Below are positions 23,369 through 33,693 of a stretch of 64,000 nucleotides of DNA, in pieces. Origin of the DNA: Maylandia zebra (lineage: Eukaryota > Chordata > Actinopteri > Cichliformes > Cichlidae); contig NC_135187.1 of the NCBI RefSeq assembly GCF_041146795.1, positions 3,917,556-3,981,555 on the forward strand. Reading direction: 5' to 3'. The position numbers and the translations under genes were made by a program. The number at the start of each line of letters is the position of its first letter. The first letter of the stretch is position 1. The notes beneath the pieces were generated by a model. That model was not told the DNA's origin and did not search any database. It saw only the letters and a list, made by a program, of their open reading frames with translations.

Positions 23369-26300
23369 ATGTCACAAGAAGTAGAACAAGAGGAGGAAAA
23401 TGACCTTATCCTCCTCCTCTTGGAGAAGTTGGAGGTTTGACCTGGAAGAGAGTAGTAGCCTCGATGTGAACAAAGGAAGGATGCTTAACACTAGTTAGAC
23501 CAAAAACAATATAAATATCTCTTTATTTAGCAAGCAGAGCTGAAAATGCTCTAAAAATAAAAATACAAAAGTATATTGGACAAATATAAATAATTTATGC
23601 AGATTTATTATTAATGAGTGCAGGCAAGTCTTTATATACAGTAGTTTAGGTTTTTCTGAACTTATGTTTACATTGTAATTTTTATGCAGTATTAATTAGT
23701 GTCATTCACTCGCTCATTTTTTTAATGGACACAAACTTCTATCAACTAATATCATTCTCAGCCTCTACAGCTTTGCATTGACCTGTTCATATGCAGCTTG
23801 TGTTTAAGGTACAACCATGTGAGCAGGAAACTGCACGCAGGAAACCATCTATTCCTTAGTAGGTTTTAAAATGATTTAATTACAACCGTAGATGAACAAC
23901 AACACATGACATATTATTTATTTAACAAAGCTGTCACACGAAGAAGCAGTGTGTGATTTGGGATCATTTGGGCTGTAAAGTGGATCGGGGGGCGCTGATG
24001 CACTTTACTTTTGCTTCCTTTGGTGCAAATGAAAGTGACACGAGGTTCACTGGAGAGGGAACAGGAAAATAGGAAAAGGGGAAAAAAGAGACTGGTTTTA
24101 CAGATAGTAACCAAAAACCATTGCTCTGTCCTTACATCTGATCTTTTTCTCCAGTTCAACTTTTTGTTTATGTCCTTGTCACTGCTGGTAGCATGAGATG
24201 GTGCTTCCAACACATTCAGGTTGGAGAGGTAGAACAACTTCTCCAGAATGGCATATCGATGCAAGCTGACCTCTAGGTGCTCTCTATGCCCTTTGGTGTT
24301 TCTGAAACGCTTCACAAGCAGAGACTAATGAGGTGGGTTTTGCTTGCTCAAGAATACAATTTGGACATTTACGAGTAAAGGTGTGTCTTTACAATGGTGG
24401 AAGCAGGTAGGGGTTCTCTGCCTTTTTTCTTTCAGCCATTTTCTCCTGTTTTGTGGATGGATAGGGAGCTCAGCCATTGTGCTTTGTTATCTTACAGACA
24501 GAGTCGTCTTAAAGTTGTGTGTTGACCTTGGAGACACTGACGCTTAGAGCTTCCCTGTGTTTTATTTTGGTCCTAATTGGTTTGTTTGCATTTATTGGAA
24601 AATAAATGGTATTTTACTCATGTTAACTATGTGGTGATTAATTTTGGGGGGTTTCACTTTGTGTTACACCCCACTCCAGATAATACTTTGCTTTAAGTGG
24701 GTTGTAACAATAAGGACGCCTGATCAGGACACTGGAGTGTAGTGAGTATAACAGGAGGAACACTGACAGAGGCCTAAGGAATGGCCTCCGGGGTGCTCAT
24801 TTGCATGTTTCTGGCCGCACACTATGAGAAACAGACTCCATCTGCTGGAATAAGGGTCCGACATCCTTTAGTGGGACCTGTGCTCATCCAGCATGACGGT
24901 TTGGCAGTGGTCAGCGATGGTCTGGGAGGCATATCCTTGGAGGATCATACAGATGACCTCCTCAGAACCATTGTGGATACGGGCATTGATACCATTGACT
25001 GTCTCTGACATTTTCCAGAGCTGAATCCAACTAAGAACTTCTGGGACACATTTTTTTACTCGCATGCCTGCAAAGTCTCCACCAAGCCTCTCTCATTTTC
25101 TCTGAATTGCTGCCTACCTGTCCACATGCCCTGTCTTTTGATTATACCTCCTTTAATAAAGCATCTAAACTATTTGTTAGTTGTTTGCTTTGCATTCATA
25201 CTGAAAAGATGACAAGAGCATTATGTCAGTAAAGATTTAAAGTTTGAATATTTCAGTTATCAAGATCAAATGTGTGCATTTCCTTGACTTCTTGAGATTT
25301 TTTTTCAGCATTGAAAATACTTTTACTTTCATACTGTTGATTAATCTTTCTTCATTTTTAGTTAAATTATAATTATCAGTGTAGAATATGCACATCTAAA
25401 AGGTAACTTGGCTTGAGTATGTTGGTGCAGCGTGTCGCTATCTGAATACAAAGCACCATGTTGTTTATGACTGGCTGCATCACTTGTGCATCTTTGTGGC
25501 CACAGTTTCATGGATAAGTACAATTTTATGCTCCTGTAAATGATGAGCTCTTTGCTTTGCTGGCTCTTGATGAGTGTGCAAAGTAATTCAGTTATTATTA
25601 CCACCAATATAGTTTTTAAATTAAATTTCATCATTAACTGAGTTGTAATAAAACTGTCTACAGAGTTGATGTGGAGAATAATGTTTAACACAAGCATGTT
25701 GTAACGTCCCTCTGTTAAAATAAAATAAAAAAATTACACTAGCAGTTTGCAGTCCCACACTAACCCACACACAAAGGTTTCTAAACTCCACCTTGATTAC
25801 ACATTACTGGAAGGGCAGTTAATCTCTAACTTTTTGGTTATCTTTTAACCAGGCAATAAAGACTTGCATTGTACTGACACTTTGACACTTAGCATTGTTT
25901 TATTTACATTTTTTTTTTTTTTGCAAAGTATGATTAAACTCTAATAAACAGACAAAGAGGCAGTGGAGCTCTGTAGACCTGAAACTTGACTTTTGCACTT
26001 CTCAAGTAAGTGTTGATGATTTAATATCTTACTATGCCTTTATAAAGAAACATTTATTTTAGAACGCACTGTTAACATCATGTTTACATTTTCTATTAAA
26101 AGCTTTCATGTTAAACTTTACTTTGAAATCCTGTTTGAATTGCACATTTTTCAAATAAAATAATACATTTTACTTGAAAGCGCCTTTTGAAAACACTCAA
26201 GGACACTGTACACAGCAGAATAATAAAAGCAACATAAAAGCAATCAGTTTACACAATCATAAAGGCATAAGACATAAAACAAATGTAAAATAGCAGAGTG

Positions 26301-26379
26301 GAGAAGATATTTGGGATAAGCTATTTTGTACAATTGATGTTTGAGTTAAGACTTAAAGAGAGAGAAGGAAGTTATATTT
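23369..26379. other. Spacer between genes B and C, no gene
   Basis: It begins with the 3' UTR of gene B (AATAAA at 23556-23561). The 75-codon frame at 24781-25008, followed by an ELNPTKNFWD-like reading out of frame, resembles a decayed transposon or LINE reading frame, but I could not assign it. The remainder is AT-rich with T-runs and no supported coding content. Confidence 0.45.
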
Positions 26380-27465
26380 CTTAAATCAGGAGGTCGGGAA
26401 CTCCAAAGTCAAGGAGCAGAGCAGCTGAATGCCCAGCTCCCCATGGCGGCAAGATGGGGGGAGGAGACAGAGAGAGAAAGAGAAGAAAATATCTGAGACT
26501 GAGATGGGATGGTGATCTGAACCAGATCAGACAGATGTGGCGGGGAGAGAACATGAATTACCTTAAATGTGTACAAGAGTGTTTTAAAAATGATGCGATA
26601 TTTGACTGGAAGCCTATGAAGTTGCTGCAGGACAGGAGTGATGTGATGGACAGAAGGGGTCCTGGTGATAATACGAGCAGCAGAGTTCTGGACGTATTGG
26701 AGCTCGTGGATGGATTTCTGAGTAAGACCAAAAAGAAGAGAGTTGCAGTAACCAAACCCGTCGAAGTAACAAGAATGGCAGCGGCATGTGGGGTGAGAAA
26801 AGGACGGAGACGATTAATGTTGGCAACTGAAAGTATGCAGACCGAGTAACATTGTTAATGTGTGAATTGAAAGATAAAGTACTGTCGAGGATGACACCCA
26901 AACTTTTCACAGAGGAAGAAACGAAGACCGGCGAGTTTTTGATAGTAACAGAGAAACTGTTGGTTCTGAATAATGTTGATTTAGAGTCGACCAAGAGGAG
27001 CTCGGATTTGTTACTATTGAGTTTGAGAAAATTAGAAGAGAACCATGAATTTAGTTCGGCTAAGCAGAGGGTGAGGAAGGATGGGGGAGAGCAGAGTCAG
27101 GTTTAGTGGACAGATAAAGCTGGGTGTCATCAGCATAACATTGAAAATGGATATTATATTTATGAAAAATGTGTCCAAGTGGAAGAAGGTAGATAATGAA
27201 AAGAAGGGGCCCCAGGACAGATCCCTGGGGCACGCCAGTGACCAGAGGAAAGGACTGAGAAGTGAAGGATTTGAGTCGAACAAACTGAGTGTGATCAGAC
27301 AGGTATGATTTAAAGCAAGCTAGTGTGAGTATGGGGGAAACCGATGGAGGCTAGCCTACTGAGGAGAACAGAGTGAGAAATGGTGTCGACAGCAGAACTC
27401 AGATCGAGGAGAATAAGAATAGAAAGTAAACCAGAGTCAGCTGCCATAAGAAGGTTAATGTGGAT
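26380..27465 (-). mobile_element. L2-like LINE fragment (reverse transcriptase), minus strand
   Basis: Reading the minus strand from about 27465 down gives the palm region of a non-LTR reverse transcriptase. It has ADSGLLSILILLDLSSA, then [15 protein letters not shown], then [14 protein letters not shown], then SVKSLGVILDSTLSF. These are motifs A, B and C in the correct order. Stops and frameshifts are frequent, so it is inactive. Both ends are lost. Confidence 0.75.
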
Positions 27466-27934
27466 AGTGAGTTTAACTATACACAAATCAGTTACTGTTA
27501 CTTGTCTTTACAGTTTATTTTGTTCCTAATTTTGCTCCTTTTTTAAAAATTGTTTTTCCTACCTCTCAGATGCAGACTATAAAGCTCGTGGTGGTGGGTG
27601 ATGGTGATTCAGGAAAGCATGAATTCCTCTTGACCTATACAGGCACAGCCTACAAGTAAGAATACATACCCACAGTGAGTAGGTTTAAATACCACAGATA
27701 AAATAAAAAATAAAAAAACATTTTTCTCTGCAGGAAACTCGTGGCATGAAAGTCTGCAGACATAAACCAGACAGATTTCAGGTTGCCCTGAACTGCTCTT
27801 TTGTGTCACACAGGTTGTGATACTTACAGACCAGTGACTGAACTCTACAGGACACTAAAGACAGACAGTACAAACGGACATACATGCAAAACCAATCGAA
27901 GTGGGTTGTGTATTGTGTTCTCACACAATACAGG

Positions 27935-28022
27935 TCATGGTCAAGGTCAAGGTTCTTTATTTGTCACATGCATAGTTATACAAGTATAACACACAGTGAA
28001 ATGTAGCCTGACACGCTCCTCG
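27935..28022 (-). repeat. LINE 3'-tail fragment in gene C
   Basis: GTTCTTTATTTGTCACATGC followed by CACAGTGAAATG is the reverse complement of a common fish LINE tail, like 2071-2185. Confidence 0.45.
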
Positions 28023-28136
28023 ACATGTGCAAAAAAATTGGGGGGGGGGGGAGATTAACTGCCCTTCCAGTAATGTGTAATCAAGGTGGAGTTTAGAAAC
28101 CTTTGTGTGTGGGTTTCATATCCTTTTAATTCAAGT

Positions 28137-29500
28137 TCAGTTTGAGGTTGAAGGAGCACTCAAAAACAGCTTTAATGCTAACTCAAAAAGTAGCAAAACT
28201 GAAAATTCAAAATAAACATGCAATACAGAGTCCAAAAATGGCTGCGCAGAAGGCAGCGGTGGCGACGCAGTACAGGAGGCCGTCCATGACAGCGATGATG
28301 TCCAGCCAGTGTGGCCCCTAAAGTAGCCGGCGACGTTGAGTTGGCGGCCGTAAAAGAGCCAGGTGTACTGGACATGGATGTGCCATCCGAGCATGTTGTG
28401 GACCAAATGAGGCAGGACCACACAGCGTGGAAGCTGCAGTTGGAGACTCAGGAGGTGGCTTAGCGGACTCAGAGCGGTCAGCGGACACAAGGTGCTGAAA
28501 TCCTTCCTTGGACCCTTCAGCGATAATGGACGGCTGAAGCTGCTCCACAGGCCCCTCAGCGAAGACAGAGGACGGCTGAAGCGATCCCTTGAACAGGAGA
28601 TGGCTGAGCGATCCCTCGGACCCTCCAGAGGAGGAAGGCAGCTGAAACTGTTCTCCTGAACTGCAGAGACAGACACAGGGCCAGCAGATGCAGAGACCTC
28701 TAGCTGAACAGGCAGCTGAGCAGATGACTGAGCTGGTGACTGAGTTAATAAGTGAGCTAATATTTGACCTATGGATAGAAGTTTAAGATGATGTAGTAAT
28801 GGTGGATGATAATCAGGTAGCTGAGTGAATTCTCCTGAGCCTCCAGAACATGAGGAAAACGGCTGGACGGGCTCACCTGCTGGGTCCATGTAATGGCCGT
28901 GATCTTCTGTCATGTGAAGGCTGTGTGCAAGTAGGACAGGGCCCAAAGTGCAGACACACAGCTGCAGCTTTAATGCTAACTCAAAAAGTAACAAAACTGA
29001 AAATGCAAAATAAACTTACGCAATACAGACAGTGAGAACACACAGCAGAGGATGAGGGTAGACTGCAACACAGACCAAAGAAAACACAGGGCTTAATACA
29101 CAGGAAGCAATCAGGGAATGAGAGACAGGAGGGAAACACAGCTGGGACCAGGAGCGATTCAAGGATCAGAGCTTTGGGGATGCTGAGCACCCAGAGAGCT
29201 GCCCAGCCAGGCAACATAACCTTTACTCATCACGATGAGACTTCTTCCCTGTCTCTGTCAGTCCCTGCATCCTTAAATGTCTCCAGTTGTCCCGAGTTCC
29301 CTCTGACTGTCTCCTTGGTGCATTTAAACCCCTGTTCCTCCCTGTCCTCATCGTCTGTTATCTTCGTCTCCGTTATCAGTCGTCATAAATTTACCCTCTC
29401 TGTGCAAGTCTGCAAATTTCTTTATTAAATCATAAGATTCTTAAATGCATCAAGTCTCTCTGTGCCTGGGTCCTCATCACTGACATCACTGTCTTGTACA
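28137..29500. repeat. Unclassified dispersed repeat with an internal 60-bp direct repeat
   Basis: A segment of about 62 bases beginning CAGCTTTAATGCTAACTC recurs with few changes at 28167-28228 and 28965-29028, flanking about 740 bases. The interior contains repeated GACCCTTCAG/GGACGGCTGAAGC words that keep a long minus-strand frame open (28137-28994). Direct repeats around a degenerate interior could mark a short LTR-type or composite element, but no gag, pol or primer-binding site could be identified. Confidence 0.35.
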
Positions 29501-30310
29501 TTTTAACACAATTTAATCCCCACATTTGTGAAAGAAAAGCAAAACACTTTTTTGAAAAGTCTGTAACAGAACCATTAAATCTGATAAAGGTTATTTAAAT
29601 GCTGAATGGATTGGAATAAAAAAAATACATATCCTAACCTTAATTACTGGCAGAGAATAATGAGTGATGCTCATAATGGGTAAAAAGTAAACGGGCACTT
29701 GTCTGAGAGAATCGTTTGTATAATAATCAACAAACTAAAATGTGAAATTCTTCTCCTCAGTTCAAAGACTCGTCCAAAAATACACTCAGCTTGCTTTTAA
29801 ATTCAAATTTGGTCTTGACAAACTCAAAGTTAATTTTGTTTGGTTTCTAACTTCAGAGATATTCGCGCACACACAGAGCTACAGGTCAGTTGTTGCAGTA
29901 AAAGCCCATCAAACCTGACCTTGATTTTTCCACAGTGGGTGCCAGAGATTTCACACCACTGCCCGGGGACGCCCTTCCTGTTGGTCGGGACTCAGGTGCA
30001 TTTAAGAGATGACAGCCACACCCTGGAGAAGCTGGCCCAGAGAAACCAACACGCTGTGACCTTCACGAGTGGAAAGGAACTGACTCGTAAGCTTAAGACT
30101 GTTGCACAAAGCCAGCGTACAGCTGGTAAATCCTAGCTGCCTTGATGTGCCCTTTCATTCATTTTTATTGCCCACACTCAATTGTCCAGTCAGATCTCCT
30201 AATGCAACCAGCCCCTCGTATACCTTCGCTGAGTGCTCACGCAGCTGAAGGAAAAGGTCAAAAGCTGAAGAAAATGTTAGCTGAATTGAATTTAATCGAA
30301 TCGAATCGAA

Positions 30311-30945
30311 TTGAATTGAGCAGCACGGTGGTTAGCACTGTTGCTGCACAGCAAGAAGGTCCTGAGTTCAATTCCACCATCAGGCCGGGGTCTTTCTGTG
30401 TGGAGTTTGCATGTTCTCCCCGTGTCTGCGTGGGTTCCGTCTGGGTACTCTGGCTTCCTCCCCATATGGAAAAGAAATAGTAAAAACTTATATGTGATTA
30501 CTCATGAAAGTGGCCACTTTCTCATTACTTTCATACATTGTTTTAGTAAGTACCCAAAACATACAAGTTTCATTATATAATTTTTCAAGGGATCTTATAT
30601 CTGTTTTCATTCTTATATGCTTTTCATACAAATTTCACACAAGACAGATACAAACTTTATAAGATTTATATACATCTTTTCCATATGGGTCCCACCGTCC
30701 AAAGACATACAACTTGTGGGGATAGGTTAATTGGATAATCCAAATTGCCACTAGGTGTGAATGTGCGAGTGAATGTGAGTGTGAATGGTTGTCTGTCCCT
30801 GTGTGTTGGCCCTGTGACAGACTGGCGACCTGTCCAGGGTGTACCCCGCCTCTCGCCCTATGACAGCTGGGATGGGCTCCAGCGCCCCCCGCGACCCTGA
30901 AAAGGATAAGCGGAAGCGAATGGATGGATGGATTTAATTGAATTG
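30311..30945 (+). repeat. Common teleost dispersed repeat, interrupted
   Basis: It runs from AGCACGGTGGTTAGCACTGT through GTTTGCATGTTCTCCCCGTG and CCTGTCCAGGGTGTACCCCG to a GGATGGATGG end. I recognise this as a very abundant fish repeat. The copy is interrupted at 30462-30688 by another insertion. Decayed pieces of the same family are seen near 9006-9060, 47034-47370, 54805-54870 and 56700-56765. Confidence 0.75.
30462..30688. mobile_element. Palindrome-ended MITE inside the dispersed repeat, 227 bp
   Basis: The left end CCATATGGAAAAGA and the right end TCTTTTCCATATGG are perfect inverted copies, separated by AT-rich sequence without an ORF. The host repeat resumes directly after it (CTTCCTC before, TCCCACCGTCCAAAG after), so the boundary is clear. 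The target duplication appears to be a short TCC/TCCC. The superfamily is uncertain. Confidence 0.65.
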
Positions 30946-31725
30946 AATTGAACAGGCGAACCTAATAAAGTGGCTGCTGAATGTATGTGGTGTGACTTAA
31001 GTGAACTGCACAGTAGTTGGTTACGCATTGTCTTTGTCGTTATTATGATTTGAAATAAATCTTTCACACTTCATTTTTGTGTCTGAACACTTTTACTGTA
31101 CATTAGGCCAATATTTTTGCAGTTTTCTGTCCAAGGTCAGGACGTTTTCAATAAAATTAAAAAAACAACAACATTTTAACCACTTGAGAGCTGAGTTAAG
31201 AGTGGTGAGAATGACATTCCTGCTGTGAGATTTGCACAGCGACTGAGGAAGCAGGGCTGCAGATACCATCCACTGGGAGTCACCAGGATGGACAGAATTA
31301 GAAATGAGTATAATAGAGGGAGACAAAGTTAGAGAGGCAAGGATGAAATGGTTTGAACATGTCCAGAGGAGGGATAGTGGATATACTGGGCAAAGGATGT
31401 TGAAGATAGAGCTGCCAGGCAGGAGATGGTCTTGGTTTCCTTTCTTAAAAGCAAAATTAAAACCTTATGTACACATTTCACAAAAATGAAGAGAAACTTT
31501 TATAGATCAAAAGCACTAAAATGTTTATACCTCATGCAATAAGGGAGGAAGGGAACTTGAATGCGTCACACTCCAGCAGGTGTGAACAGGTAGAACATAA
31601 GGTGACACTGACTCAAGGTCAGTGTCACCATGGCAAACAAAGAACCTGAGCTCTGTGACAATGATTGTAATTTAACCCAAAACCATAATCTAAATAATAT
31701 CGATCAGTTTTCACTTCCTGAATGT

Positions 31726-31763
<38 letters not shown>

Positions 31764-31875
31764 ACAAAATTCTTCCTACAAGGTATAAAAGAAAACAGAA
31801 AGTAAGTAAGTAAACAAAATGTAGATTAGATTATGCGTTGTTGGTTTGATCCACGTGAGATAAAACTGGAATGAA

Positions 31876-32144
31876 CTGAAATAGTTTCGTTTTTGAAAAG
31901 AGTGCAGAACAGGACCGACTGGATGATCAAACAGTAGCACACTCAGAAGATTTCCTCTGAGTCACTATTATTACGGAGAGTATATTCTCGAGGCCAAACA
32001 ACCTTCAGATCAGTGTTAAAATTCTGATGAAGCGTGACAGCACGAGGACGCTGATGCTGGAATTATACTGAAAAGCTCCTGACTGACCCGGAGAAGATAC
32101 TGAGGTAGGCCACAGCCCACAAATCTCCTCTGTGAATATATCAG
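31876..32144 (+). other. Candidate non-coding 5' exon of gene D
   Basis: Near-identical to 6889-7155, ending ATATCAG|GCAAGC. It lies 1.5 kb upstream of the acceptor-ATG of gene D, which needs a leader exon. The GC donor is rarer than GT but functional when the rest of the site is strong, as it is here. No transcript evidence is available. Confidence 0.3.
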
Positions 32145-33693
32145 GCAAGCATCTGTTTGTTTTGTATTATTTGAATTCTGCATATTGTATTTTATAACCA
32201 GTTACATCTTGTGTAGACTTTTATCTAACACTGTGCAGTCAGTCATCAGTTTTTGACTGACACAAGAAGAGTTAGAGAAGAGAGGGAGACTTAAGTTAAC
32301 TGGAAACCCAAACTCTTTACAAGCTTGTTTGATCTTTTTTTTCATATGCTTCACAATCATTTTACTTTAAAAGTAAAATGTATTTAAAACTAGCAATAAA
32401 TTCAATGACCTCTCATTTAATGTCGTGTTTTGTTGTTTTATGTTATTTGTTAGAACAGAAGTAATGCTAACTCCCAAAAGGTTGATTCTGTTCATCTGGA
32501 CGTAGAAACGTTTCGTCACTCATCCAACTGACTTCTTCGGTCTCAGCTGACTGCAGGTTTCCCCAAACCTTATTAACAGTACATTTACACAGTGACTGAA
32601 ACTAGCACCACTGAATGACCAATGGTCTGTGAGGTCAGTTCCTTGATCTGATCAATGGCCATGAGTACCATTCACAGAGAATTGCTGCAATCACAGCATT
32701 GTAAGATGAAGAAAGATGTAGCCTCCCCATGATGAGGATTTACACATCCTGGACAGGGAGGAACGCTGGTATGAGCAGGGAGTCAAGAAGGCCATTTACA
32801 CAAATCTCTGAATCGAGGAGGGGGCCTAAGGGTACATTTTTGTTGATTAGAGAATATTAACTCAAATAGGACTAGAGCGTTAAGTCTAGTGATTTAACTT
32901 GGGTTACTCACATCTTGAGACTGTTGCAGAAACCCAGAGTACCCAGAGAGCAAATAAGTCAGTGGATAAGATAAGTCAAAGCTAATGTCGATCACAGAGG
33001 ACATAAATGAAAAGGCTGTTATTCTCGGGAGGATATGACAAACTAATCCTCTGCTTGCTGTTGACACTGTTTCCGTGAATCGCTCAACAGCGACATCTGC
33101 TCGGTTTAAAAAGTAATTGCAGGAAACCTGGAGACAGACTGAAGTTCGTTCACTTTGACATGTGGACAGCAAACGAGTGATGAGTAATCCTGTTTAGTTA
33201 ACCAAGTGATGATAGAGTTCTAACTGGACAAAATAGAATAACACGGAGCAGAACAAAAATAATAGGAATGACTAATACGTGCTTGTAAAAGTGGGAGTTC
33301 ATGTGTATCTGTGTGTGAGGGGAGAAGACAGGCTTTACGGTTTATTATTAATAAGAAAGAAGACGAATGTCGCATTTTGCGGCCAAGGTGACATCCTACA
33401 GATATCGCTGGAATTCATTCATGACGAGTGAAACCCGTAAACACACAAACGGCACTGTTAACGCGCTCCTATCGTCCTCCTAGCTTCAGTCACGTGGTTT
33501 TTCTTAAAGCCATACACGCACCGGTGCGAGGTGTGTGTTTGACACATGCACCGATGCTTCGGTATTGTTTGATCCATCACTGTCGAGTCGAGGCGAGTCG
33601 CGCCGAGCCGAGTAAGTGCTAGTGGAAAAGAGGTGTTATTTCCTCATATTGTCCTTTTTATTTCTTTAAATTCTGTGTCTTCCTTCTCCTCAG

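Larger units (their letters stand above)
27570..30100 (+). pseudogene. Gene C: broken Cdc42-like GTPase copy
   Basis: Exon 1 is 27570-27674 and has exactly the 105-base length of the family, with an acceptor before ATG and a GTGAGT donor. It reads MQTIKLVVVGDGDSGK, but T17 and C18 are replaced (HE) and a TAA stop replaces the codon four before IPT. Exon 4 survives from 29936 to about 30096 ([18 protein letters not shown]). It carries D118H in the guanine motif and then runs directly into copy 2 of the gene A 3' flank at CTTAAGACTGTTGC. The end of exon 4, intron 4 and exon 5 are therefore deleted. Exons 2 and 3 were not found between 27675 and 29935, where repeats now lie. It cannot make a working GTPase. 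Confidence 0.85.
30097..33080 (+). repeat. Duplicated 3'-flank block (copy 2), downstream of gene C
   Basis: This is the counterpart of 5385-8110 in the same order, enlarged by the insertion of a dispersed repeat at 30311-30945. The join to the truncated exon 4 of gene C lies at about 30097. A further short piece, GGGTTACTCACATCTTGAGACTG at about 32900, repeats the start of the block once more. No coding gene is present. Confidence 0.7.

Noticed and set aside
24781..25008. 75-codon ORF with GPVLIQHDGLAVV
   Set aside because: Probably a decayed transposon or LINE reading frame; the class could not be named, so no element is called.
27814..27860. Possible exon 2 relic of gene C after CACACAG
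   Set aside because: Only the first few bases (GTTGTGATACTTAC) resemble exon 2 of gene A; the rest does not align and there is no DTSG motif.
28137..28994. 285-codon minus-strand ORF
   Set aside because: It is kept open by repeated words in a dispersed repeat, has no recognisable domain and lies within a broken gene.
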